A DNA stretch of 64,000 nt from CALHRB01 sp964473465 (lineage in GTDB: Bacteria; Bacteroidota; Ignavibacteria; Kapaibacteriales; UBA2268): contig CAYYPE010000008.1 of NCBI GenBank assembly GCA_964473465.1, positions 62,001 through 126,000 of the forward strand. Direction: 5' to 3'. Position numbers and translations under genes: made by a program. The notes beneath the pieces are model-generated. The model was given only the letters and a program-made list of their open reading frames with translations. It searched no databases and was not told the origin of the DNA. Numbering within the stretch: the first letter of the stretch is position 1; every line of letters starts with the position of its first letter. Of the stretch, positions 45,595 to 53,529 are shown one piece after another.

Positions 45595-45634
45595 CTTTTG
45601 GTTAAGAATATTCATTTGGTTAAAATTAACCAAA
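45595..45634. promoter_or_regulatory. Repeated TTTGGTTAA half-sites, two in direct and one in inverted orientation
   Basis: TTTTGGTTAA begins near 45595. TTTGGTTAA recurs at 45615-45623 and its inverse TTAACCAAA is at 45626-45634, forming a 9-bp perfect palindrome with a 2-bp spacer. The direct copies are about 20 bp apart, two helical turns, a spacing typical of a dimeric regulator site. It could control either divergent gene. Confidence 0.45.
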
Positions 45635-45786
45635 ACATTATTTTTGAACCATTATTATCGATTTGATCTTATTGATTTGCAAAAAGTTTTTTATAATCTT
45701 AAAAAAAATTGACTCTACTGAGATTTTGATTTCAACACCAATGAATTTTTCTTTATTTTTATTTTTTTATATTCAAGCAGAGTAAA

Positions 45787-47838
45787 ATGATAGTAAAAGA
45801 ATTAGTCAATCCAGATTCGATTGTTATTGTTGGAGCTTCTAACAATGTTGAAAAACCGGGCGGGAAAATCACCCAGAATATTATCGAGGGAGGCTTCAAC
45901 GGGAAATTATATGCTGTTAACCCAAAGGAGAAAATTGTTCAGGGCATTGAATGTTTCAATAATGTTGCTGATTTGCCCAATGTGGAGCTTGGAATTATTG
46001 CAGTTCCGGCTAATTTAGTTCCTTCAACTGTTGAAGAATTAGCAAAGGACAAAGGCACTAAGGCTTTCATCGTTCTTTCTGCCGGATTCAGCGAAATTGG
46101 TCCCGAAGGAAAAAAACTTGAGGACCAACTTCTTGAGATTATTAATAAGTATGAAGCAACTCTTATTGGTCCCAATTGCATAGGGGTTATTACCAATAAA
46201 TATAAAGGTGTATTTGCCGGCCCGATTCCAAAGCTTGATCCCAAAGGTTGTGATTGTGTTTCGGCAAGCGGGGCAACAATGGTTTTTATTCTCGAGGTAG
46301 CTATTCCTCGTGGACTTACTTTTTCTAACATTTTTTCAGTTGGTAACAGCGTTCAGGTCGGTGTCGAAGAAATTATTGAATACTGGGATGAAACTTTTGA
46401 TCCAGAAAATAGTTCGAGAATAAAGTTGATTTATACTGAAAAGATATCCAAGCCCGAAAAATTTCTAAAACATTGCACTTCACTAATTAAAAAAGGATGC
46501 AAAATTGCAGCTATAAAAGCAGGCACGACAGAAGCCGGCTCGAGGGCTGTTTCCTCCCACACTGGTGCATTAGCCGGGTCTGATACGGCAGTTTCAGCTT
46601 TGTTCAACAAAGCGGGAATCGTCAGATGCCATAGCAGGGTGGAACTTGTCTATGTCGCTGGTGTTTTTGCACATAAGGAAGTAACCGGGGACAGGATTGC
46701 TGTGATTACTCACGCCGGCGGTCCCGGCGTTATGCTTACGGACACTCTGTCTCGAGGTGGACTTAAGGTGCCTCAAATCAAAGGTTTTGCGGCTGATGAA
46801 TTGCTTTCGAAGTTAAATTTTGGCTCTTCTGTTTCCAATCCTATTGATTTTTTGGCAACAGGAACTGCCGAACAACTTGGGACTATTCTTGATTATGTTG
46901 ATAATGAGTTTCATAATATTGATGCTTCGGCAGTTGTGTTTGGAACAACCGGGATGTTCGATGTAACGGGAGTATATGATGTGCTTCACGAGAAGATGAA
47001 TACCTGCAAAAAGCCGATTTATCCAGTTCTTCCCTCTGTGGTTCAGGCGGCAAAGGCTGTTAATCATTTTCTTTCTCTTGGAAGGATAAATTTTACTGAT
47101 GAGGTGAGCCTCGGAAGAGCCTTATGCAAAGTATATTTCACCCCAAAGCCATTCCCGGAACCACAGCTACCACAAATTGACAAAGGAACTATACGTTGGA
47201 TAATCGAAAATTCGCCAAAGGGCTATCTTTCGCCCGAAAAAATTCAGGGATTGCTCGATGCAGCAGGAATCGCAAGGGCAAAGGAAGATTTAGCATATAA
47301 TCTTGAAGAAGCTGTTGAATCAGCTCGTATAATTGGTTTCCCTGTCGCTATGAAAGTAATCGGACCCATCCATAAATCAGACGTCGGCGGCGTTAAACTT
47401 GGACTCCAAAATAAGTCCGAGGTTGAATCAGCATTTTACGACTTAATGGCTATCGAAGGGGCAACGGGAGTCATCATTCAGCAGATGCTCAAAGGGAATG
47501 AACTTTTTATAGGGGCGAAAAAGGAGCAGGATTTCGGTCATATAATTCTTTTCGGATTGGGCGGAATATTTATTGAAGTGTTCAAGGACATTACCTATGG
47601 ACTTGCACCAGTCGGTTACGAAGAAGCTTTATATATGATAAGAAATATAAAGGCTTATGGAATAATCAAAGGGGTAAGAGGACGTGAAGGAGTCAATGAA
47701 GAACTACTGGCTGACAGGATTGTCAGGCTTTCTGCTTTGCTTCAGGCTGCACCAGAAATAACCGAACTGGATTTGAATCCGTTGCTCGGCGGCAAGGACT
47801 TTGTTACTGTAGTTGATGGCAGAATAAGGATTGGGTAA
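45787..47838 (+). CDS. ADP-forming acetate/acyl-CoA synthetase (fused alpha-beta, acyl-CoA synthetase NDP-forming)
   Basis: A 683-residue protein in which the CoA-binding alpha part and the ATP-grasp beta part are fused. Residues 1-130 form a CoA-binding Rossmann domain (VIVGASNN near the start), followed by two succinyl-CoA ligase-like domains with the phosphohistidine H258 in SSHTGALAGSD. An ATP-grasp domain occupies about residues 460-683 (DVGGVKLGL, LFGLGGIFIEVFKD). It interconverts acyl-CoA plus ADP and Pi with acid, CoA and ATP, making ATP in fermentation. The exact acyl substrate is not visible. Confidence 0.92.
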   Translation: MIVKELVNPDSIVIVGASNNVEKPGGKITQNIIEGGFNGKLYAVNPKEKIVQGIECFNNVADLPNVELGIIAVPANLVPSTVEELAKDKGTKAFIVLSAGFSEIGPEGKKLEDQLLEIINKYEATLIGPNCIGVITNKYKGVFAGPIPKLDPKGCDCVSASGATMVFILEVAIPRGLTFSNIFSVGNSVQVGVEEIIEYWDETFDPENSSRIKLIYTEKISKPEKFLKHCTSLIKKGCKIAAIKAGTTEAGSRAVSSHTGALAGSDTAVSALFNKAGIVRCHSRVELVYVAGVFAHKEVTGDRIAVITHAGGPGVMLTDTLSRGGLKVPQIKGFAADELLSKLNFGSSVSNPIDFLATGTAEQLGTILDYVDNEFHNIDASAVVFGTTGMFDVTGVYDVLHEKMNTCKKPIYPVLPSVVQAAKAVNHFLSLGRINFTDEVSLGRALCKVYFTPKPFPEPQLPQIDKGTIRWIIENSPKGYLSPEKIQGLLDAAGIARAKEDLAYNLEEAVESARIIGFPVAMKVIGPIHKSDVGGVKLGLQNKSEVESAFYDLMAIEGATGVIIQQMLKGNELFIGAKKEQDFGHIILFGLGGIFIEVFKDITYGLAPVGYEEALYMIRNIKAYGIIKGVRGREGVNEELLADRIVRLSALLQAAPEITELDLNPLLGGKDFVTVVDGRIRIG

Positions 47839-47845
47839 TGAATTA

Positions 47846-48193
47846 TTATTCTTCCTCCTCCACTATCCTTATTTCTTCATCTGTCAGCTCGTAAAGTTCA
47901 TAGACGAGGTGGTCTATTTTTTTGTCTGTATATTCTATCCTTGCTTTTATTTGCTCAATCTGTTCTGGGAGCGTTGCGGCTTGAAGATCTTTATGCAGCT
48001 GGAGCATGGTTTCGACAAGGAAAACCATTTGTGATTGGGAATCAGGGGACGGGAACTGGGGGAAGGGGAAAGGATTAATGAAATCGTTCCGGGTTTGAGT
48101 TTCGTTATAATGCCCCTTTTTATACTCGGTAAGATGAAATGAAAATCTATTAACAAGTTCCGAAATTTTATCTTTTGCCTCTTGATAGGTCAT
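47846..48193 (-). pseudogene. Relic of a type IIG (Eco57I-like) restriction-modification enzyme: N- and C-terminal ends joined
   Basis: A 115-residue open frame from ATG 48193. Residues 1-41 (YKKGHYNETQTRNDFINPF) match the N-terminus of Eco57I/type I-like restriction enzymes, where the endonuclease domain begins. Residues from about 57 (QMVFLVETMLQLHKDL, then KKIDHLVYELYELTDEEIRIVEE) match the extreme C-terminal helix and tail of the same enzymes. The catalytic endonuclease core, the methyltransferase and most of the specificity domain, normally roughly 900 residues, are missing. A Pro/Phe/Ser linker encoded by G-rich sequence marks the junction. It may be dead or a small expressed remnant. 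Confidence 0.7.
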
Positions 48194-48208
48194 AATTCTA
48201 TGTGCCAA

Positions 48209-48848
48209 AAATTTTTAACAACAGATGCAAAATAAAAAATTTTTACCATTATTATTATCAGAGCATTTCTAATCTTTAAAATATGATTTAAATTTTTCAG
48301 TTATCAGTAATGAAAATATCAATAAAAGTAAAAATTAGAATAATTTTTGTTAATAAAAATTAGTTTGTATAATACTAAAAAGATTTATAAATTTTGTTGA
48401 ACTAAAAAATATTTTTTAGCTTAACTTGTTTAATTTACTTGATTATTTTGTTAAAAATTTTTTTGATTTATTTGATAAATCAATCTAAACGGGCATTAAA
48501 GAAAAAAATAAAGCAATATGCAACAAGATAGTGGAGGAATTTGGAGGTTTTTTGTTTAATTATTCTTTGCTATTTTTGGATGGTATAATAAAAAAAATAT
48601 AAGTTTTATCATAATACTTGTGAAATCCATGTGCAAAACTATAAATACTTATTCGAATACGGGAAATCTTGTATTTTTAAAATACCATATATCAGGTATT
48701 TCTCAGAAGTATTTCACAGCATAGTTTTGCACCGTAATCAAAAATGTTTTCATAAGTTACTTTTTTCTAAATGATTGACAGATATAAAAAAATATTACAA
48801 AGGATTGAAAATAAATATTTTGTTCAAATTCAACAATGGAGTGATTTT
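48209..48848. other. Long AT-rich intergenic region with inverted repeats
   Basis: 640 bp upstream of the large T9SS protein. No supportable gene is seen. It includes an 8-bp stem TTGATTTA/TAAATCAA (48463-48483), a TATAAT at 48584-48589 without a clear -35, and the hairpin-rich element at 48621-48732 described separately. The GGAG at 48838 is the ribosome-binding site of the next gene. Confidence 0.6.
48621..48732. repeat. Hairpin-rich element with 12-bp terminal inverted repeats
   Basis: GTGCAAAACTAT (48631-48642) is inverted at 48721-48732, and AAATACTT (48643-48650) at 48707-48714, giving a 20-nt arm broken by a 6-nt insertion. TGTGAAAT near 48620 is also inverted at 48711-48718. Inside lie a 10-bp palindrome TATTCGAATA (48650-48659), GTATTTT/AAAATAC (48671-48685) and AAATACC/GGTATTT (48680-48701). 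This fits a folded RNA or a tiny inverted-repeat mobile element; neither is proven. Confidence 0.6.
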
Positions 48849-51827
48849 ATGAAAAAATTAGCATTAAAAATGCTTCTTCTGCTGACAATATCAATTGTCG
48901 GAGTCGGTAGTGTTTTCGCTGCTACCTGGAATGTACCGGGTGATTTCTCAACCATATCAGCTGCAATAACTGGTGCTTCAAATGGTGACATAATTAATGT
49001 CGCTGCAGGTACTTACACCGAAGACATAACAATCAATAAGCAATTACAAATTATTGGAGCAAATAAAACAAATACAATAATTGACGGTGCAAGTGCAGGA
49101 AATCCTGTTGTAACAATAACAAGCTCAAATGTTACAGTTAAGAATTTTACCATTAAAAATGAAATGAGAGCCTCAGGTGCTGGTAATAAATCTCTTGTTT
49201 TGATTGATGGTTCCTCTTCGAATCTTTCTGACATTACAATTGAGAATAATCTCATTGGACCAAATCATGATGGAACTTTAGTCGTTGACTATAGCATTAG
49301 CCCGGGTCATGGAATTTATGTTGACGCAACAAATTTAATGTCGGATGTTACAATTAAGGACAATGAAATATTCCAAAATTATATTGATGGAAGTGGTATA
49401 ATGATTTATGCCCCTGACAATAGCGGTAATGGAGGGGCAACTCAATTCTCAATTGATGGTAATCAAATATATGATAATGGTAAAAATGGTGTTGAAATTC
49501 AAGGTGAGTTCAATTCATCATGTTTTACGGAAAACTCTATCTACGGGCATTTTAATACGAGATCTCCATTTTCTACCTATGGAACAGGTTACGGAAACGG
49601 TCTTGTTATGATGCAGGTAAACGGACATAGCGGAGCCAATAATGGCTTTTATGATGTTTGTATTGACCTGAACAGCTTCTATTATAATTATTACTCTGGA
49701 TTTTACATTTTTGGTGAAATGTCAGATATAGATTTTGTCAATAATGATTCATGGGGTAATACTGATGGCGTAGTTTTCAATGTTGATGCAAATCAGTGGG
49801 TTCACCCCTACCGTCCGCTTTCGGCAACAACAGATGACGATCTTTCTGATGTCATTGCCACAGACAATCTTATTTACGCAAACGCAAGGTTCGGTATGTA
49901 TAATACATCGAGCTATGTTATCAATGCTGAAGAATCCTACTGGGAAGAGCCACCATATTACATTTTAGGAGGTCAGGTTTCAAATAGAGCTGGTCATACC
50001 TATTCATGGGGACCACAGGTTGGAAGAGGTTCATTCACAGATGACGGATCTGCTTTTGATGGAACATGGCTGGATGGCGGACGAGATTATTTCCTTCCAG
50101 ATGATGGAACTCCGGGTAATAACTTCGGCTCTGATGATTCCGATGTGGATGGCTATACTTCTATTATTTATGGTAAAATTGACTTTTCACCTTATATTAC
50201 TGACTTAAATGCTGTTCCTGCAACACTAAGAAACATCACTGTAGATAATGCAAATGTCTCTATGCCGAATCCACCTTATGCTGCCGGTATCCACAACGAA
50301 TTTGACAATATCCAGAATGCTATTGATGCAGCACAGGAAGGTGATATAATTGAAGTAGTCGGAAACGGTGCAGGTTATGATTATGCCGAAAATATTACAA
50401 TTGACAAAGGTTTAACCATCAAAGCAAAATCTGGTTTGCCAGTTCTTTATCCTTCAAGTGGAACGAATATTACCTCTACAACAAGCTCCAATAGTTCAGT
50501 AATCGGATTCAAAATAGTAACCAATGCAGCAACAAACGATATGTTCGGAGTAGCACAAAGCACAGGAGATGTTCAAACCTGCGGAAGCACTTACTGGAAT
50601 GGAACAACTCAATTACTGACCTATTCTTCAATAGACCAATATGTTGAAGATGGTGATGGAAATTCGCCCGCTGGAAATAATAATGGATCAAATGACAATA
50701 ATACTCTCGGGCTGTTTATCATATGCACACAGCCACCGCAGAATAATCTGGTATTATGGCTGGACGCTGCACAGATAAGCGGCAAGAGCAATGGAGATTT
50801 ACTTGATTTAGCACCACCTGCAACATATTCATGGCAGGATCTGGCAGGCAACGATGACCATGCCAAGCAGGGAAATAACAACATGCGACCAATGTATAAT
50901 ACAAACGTTATAAATAGCTTACCAGCAGTAAGATTTACCAACACAGGTAATCCATTTACATCAAAATATTTATGGATTGATTATAACTCATCAAGCAACA
51001 GACCTAATGCTTTGACAGATAAAATGCTTTTTGTTCTCTTCAAGACACCTTCGAGCGTTAGTGGAACGACACCACAGATGGTATTTGAACTTGGAGGGGT
51101 AACAAGCGGAATGAATGCATACGTTCGAGACAACAAGGTTGGATTAGGAATCTGGAGGACAAGCAGTCCAGTACAGAGAAGATATTTCGAATTCAGCTGC
51201 TCGCCAAATACAGTATATCTGGCAAGAGCTTATTATGATGGAACAGACTTCCAGGCATTTTTGAACGGAACATCATCTAGCACAATTTCCTTTGCAGGAT
51301 TAACAGCAGATGCATTCAGTTCAAGAGCTGGAGTAGGTGCAGCAGTCAATGGAACAAGATATTCATTCGGTTCATATAACATGACACAGGGACATCATTT
51401 TAATGGACATATAGGAGAAGTTTTGCTTTATAATGACTATGATGCAACAGATTGGTCTGATGCCAAAAATTATCTTGGAGCAAAATGGGGATTGAGCGGA
51501 TTCTTCTTCTTCCCGAGAAACGACGGCTGGGAGCTTATCAGCGAGGATTCAGAAATAAGTGGAGATGTACAGGTAATGCCAGCTTATCCAAATCCTTTCA
51601 CAAGTTCAACTGCATTTGATTTTGTTGCTGCAGAGTCACAGAATGTAACAGTAGAACTTTATGATGCACTTGGTCAAAAAGTTGGCACATTATTTAATGG
51701 TAATGTCAATAAGGGTGAAGTTTATACAATCAATATTGATGGTACAAACTTAACCTCAGGCTTATACGTTTACAGAATTCTTGGTGATTCATTCACTGAA
51801 TCCGGTAAAGTTATTTTGAATAAGTAA
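48849..51827 (+). CDS. Large T9SS surface protein: parallel beta-helix, LamG-like domain, sorting domain
   Basis: A 992-residue exported protein. The start is ATG 48849, where GGAG lies 8 bp upstream and a signal peptide begins (KKLALKMLLLLTISI, cleavage after VFA); an upstream in-frame ATG at 48771 would add 26 hydrophilic residues. Residues 25-240 and about 510-570 contain pectate-lyase-like beta-helix repeats (ITINKQLQIIGA, ITIDKGLTIKA). Residues about 632-890 look like a LamG/concanavalin fold (LVLWLDAAQ). A T9SS sorting domain begins at about 911 (PAYPNPFTSS) and ends VILNK. It probably binds or processes carbohydrate at the cell surface. Confidence 0.85.
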   Translation: MKKLALKMLLLLTISIVGVGSVFAATWNVPGDFSTISAAITGASNGDIINVAAGTYTEDITINKQLQIIGANKTNTIIDGASAGNPVVTITSSNVTVKNFTIKNEMRASGAGNKSLVLIDGSSSNLSDITIENNLIGPNHDGTLVVDYSISPGHGIYVDATNLMSDVTIKDNEIFQNYIDGSGIMIYAPDNSGNGGATQFSIDGNQIYDNGKNGVEIQGEFNSSCFTENSIYGHFNTRSPFSTYGTGYGNGLVMMQVNGHSGANNGFYDVCIDLNSFYYNYYSGFYIFGEMSDIDFVNNDSWGNTDGVVFNVDANQWVHPYRPLSATTDDDLSDVIATDNLIYANARFGMYNTSSYVINAEESYWEEPPYYILGGQVSNRAGHTYSWGPQVGRGSFTDDGSAFDGTWLDGGRDYFLPDDGTPGNNFGSDDSDVDGYTSIIYGKIDFSPYITDLNAVPATLRNITVDNANVSMPNPPYAAGIHNEFDNIQNAIDAAQEGDIIEVVGNGAGYDYAENITIDKGLTIKAKSGLPVLYPSSGTNITSTTSSNSSVIGFKIVTNAATNDMFGVAQSTGDVQTCGSTYWNGTTQLLTYSSIDQYVEDGDGNSPAGNNNGSNDNNTLGLFIICTQPPQNNLVLWLDAAQISGKSNGDLLDLAPPATYSWQDLAGNDDHAKQGNNNMRPMYNTNVINSLPAVRFTNTGNPFTSKYLWIDYNSSSNRPNALTDKMLFVLFKTPSSVSGTTPQMVFELGGVTSGMNAYVRDNKVGLGIWRTSSPVQRRYFEFSCSPNTVYLARAYYDGTDFQAFLNGTSSSTISFAGLTADAFSSRAGVGAAVNGTRYSFGSYNMTQGHHFNGHIGEVLLYNDYDATDWSDAKNYLGAKWGLSGFFFFPRNDGWELISEDSEISGDVQVMPAYPNPFTSSTAFDFVAAESQNVTVELYDALGQKVGTLFNGNVNKGEVYTINIDGTNLTSGLYVYRILGDSFTESGKVILNK

Positions 51828-51873
51828 AAATTTTCTATAGTTTTTTTTCATTAACATTTTAAGGAGTCTTTTT

Positions 51874-52452
51874 ATGAAAAAATTATTTGCACTAACAGCC
51901 TTTGTTTTTGCACTTTTCTTGGCATACAACAATGCCAGCGCTCAAACTTTTAATTCTGATGAGGGCCAAAACTGGTTCGAAGTATATGTTTACGAACCAA
52001 TTATTGTTACCCCTCTCGATATGGACTCAGACCCCGGTATCACAAGCAGAATACTTGGTGCTATTGCTCCTGGAACAACAAAAACTTATTCAAATCCAAA
52101 TCTTGTTGATATTCAGTTTTCAGTTGAGGGTGGAGTAGGGGCAGACTATAAAGTTGATGTTGATGTTGAACATACACAAGAAACAGATCCCGGAGATCCT
52201 ACAAGCCATTTAACATTGGGTGGTTTAACTTGGGAAGCTGACTTAAATGTTACTTCTCCCGGATATTTTTCAACAGTTGATCAAGGTGATCCCGGTTCAA
52301 CAAACGGTGACTATACCGGTTGGGGACCATTTACTTTTGGCTCAGAAGGAAGAGATGTTTTCAGAGTATATCCTACATCATTGACAGCCGGACCAATGGC
52401 TGTATCAGGTAATTATACTTTTGCTGTAACACTTACTGCTTACTACATCTAA
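51874..52452 (+). CDS. Secreted DUF4402-like protein
   Basis: A 192-residue protein with a signal peptide (residues 1-23, ending NASAQ) and an AAGGAG ribosome-binding site. The mature domain is all-beta and acidic. It includes EPIIVTPLDM near the start and ends GNYTFAVTLTAYYI, the C-terminal pattern of DUF4402 proteins, which are pilin- or adhesin-like surface proteins. It has no sorting domain of its own. It follows the large T9SS surface protein by 46 bp and is closed by a strong terminator, so the two probably form a surface pair. Confidence 0.65.
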   Translation: MKKLFALTAFVFALFLAYNNASAQTFNSDEGQNWFEVYVYEPIIVTPLDMDSDPGITSRILGAIAPGTTKTYSNPNLVDIQFSVEGGVGADYKVDVDVEHTQETDPGDPTSHLTLGGLTWEADLNVTSPGYFSTVDQGDPGSTNGDYTGWGPFTFGSEGRDVFRVYPTSLTAGPMAVSGNYTFAVTLTAYYI

Positions 52453-52486
52453 TAAAATATAAATTATTTTAATAGATTGATTGATG

Positions 52487-52520
52487 AACCCTATGGTAAA
52501 TAAAACCATAGGGTTTTTTT
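52487..52520 (+). terminator. Rho-independent terminator
   Basis: A 10-bp stem AACCCTATGG/CCATAGGGTT (52487-52496 with 52506-52515) with a 9-nt loop and a T-tract to 52520. It ends the surface-protein pair and reaches the last bases of the convergent Xer gene. Confidence 0.93.
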
Positions 52521-53529
52521 ATCCACGTGGATGGAATGTGCGGTGGACTTCTTTGATATAGTCATTGTCAAGATGGGTATATATCTGGGTAGTAGAAATA
52601 TCAGAATGCCCGAGCATCTCCTGAACAGCCCTTAAATCGGCTCCACCTTCCAACAGATGAGTTGCAAATGAATGCCTGAAGGTGTGAGGATGAACTTCTT
52701 TTTCAATTCCGGCATCCTTCGTTGCTTTAATTACAATTTTCCAGATTGTCATACGGGAAAGCTGCGAACCTCTTTGATTGAGAAAAAGAATATCACCAGT
52801 AGTAGCGAGCTTTAAAAAACGGATTCTTGCTTTTTTCTTATAAATATTAATCCATTTCAGGGCAGATTTACCAATAGGCACAATTCTCTCTTTGGACCCT
52901 TTCCCGAAAACCCTGACTATTTCAGCATCAAAAAGAACATCCCTTTGCTTTAGATTTATAAGTTCTGAAACCCTTAGACCGCAGGCATAAAGAGTTTCCA
53001 ATATTGCCCTGTCTCTTATTCCGGCGGGGGAAGAAACATCCGGCTGCTCAATAATAAGTTTAATCTCTTCTATTGAGAGTGTTGCGGGTAATTTTCTGCT
53101 GACTTTTGGAAGTTCAATTGTTTCCGAAGGGTCAAAATCGGATTTTCCAATTGTAAGAAAATACTTATAAAGGCTTTTGATTGAGGAGAGATATCTCATT
53201 CGGCTTGTCGGATTTAAACCAACTTCCGAAAGAAGGACAAAAAATTCTGTAATCAGTTGCTGATTTGATATAATATAATTATCAATTCCTTTTGATAACA
53301 GGAAATCCGAGAATGTAGAAAGATCATTCTGATAAGCAGATATTGTGTTTTGTGATAAACCTTTTTCCAAAGAGAGATAAAGCAAAAAATCTCTGAGCTG
53401 TTTTTGAAAATAGCAGGGTAATCTGGTATAAACGGTTTTGTTTTTTGGATTAGTCTTTCTCAGGTTTGCTCTCCTTTTGCACTTCGGTTGGAATTTCCTT
53501 GTATTCGATTCTTGAATGCTGCAGACCAA
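52519..53529 (-). CDS. Tyrosine site-specific recombinase, XerC/XerD type
   Basis: Up to 336 residues from TTG 53529. Homologues are about 300 residues, so the true start is probably 25-40 codons later, near the stop of the overlapping upstream gene; no ATG exists there and a CTG or ATT start is possible. The N-terminal SAM-like domain has EKGLSQNTISAYQNDL. The catalytic set includes the Arg in ACGLRVSEL, the Lys in GKGSKER, HTFRHSFATHLLEGG, LGHSDISTTQIYTH, and the Tyr in that last element. It is probably the housekeeping enzyme that resolves chromosome dimers at dif. Confidence 0.9.
   Translation of the reverse strand: MVCSIQESNTRKFQPKCKRRANLRKTNPKNKTVYTRLPCYFQKQLRDFLLYLSLEKGLSQNTISAYQNDLSTFSDFLLSKGIDNYIISNQQLITEFFVLLSEVGLNPTSRMRYLSSIKSLYKYFLTIGKSDFDPSETIELPKVSRKLPATLSIEEIKLIIEQPDVSSPAGIRDRAILETLYACGLRVSELINLKQRDVLFDAEIVRVFGKGSKERIVPIGKSALKWINIYKKKARIRFLKLATTGDILFLNQRGSQLSRMTIWKIVIKATKDAGIEKEVHPHTFRHSFATHLLEGGADLRAVQEMLGHSDISTTQIYTHLDNDYIKEVHRTFHPRG

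Larger units (their letters stand above)
45327..45786. other. Divergent intergenic control region between flagellin operon and acyl-CoA synthetase
   Basis: 460 bp of AT-rich sequence with no coding potential that I can support. It holds, on the minus strand, a sigma-54-like site (45418-45433) and a 9-bp inverted repeat (45386-45408) upstream of the flagellins. Further on lies a set of TTTGGTTAA half-sites (45595-45634). These are listed separately. Confidence 0.6.

Noticed and set aside
52519..53529. Phage integrase or mobile-element recombinase
   Set aside because: The motif set and co-transcription with a housekeeping membrane gene fit XerC/XerD; no att-like repeats, tRNA or phage genes are nearby.
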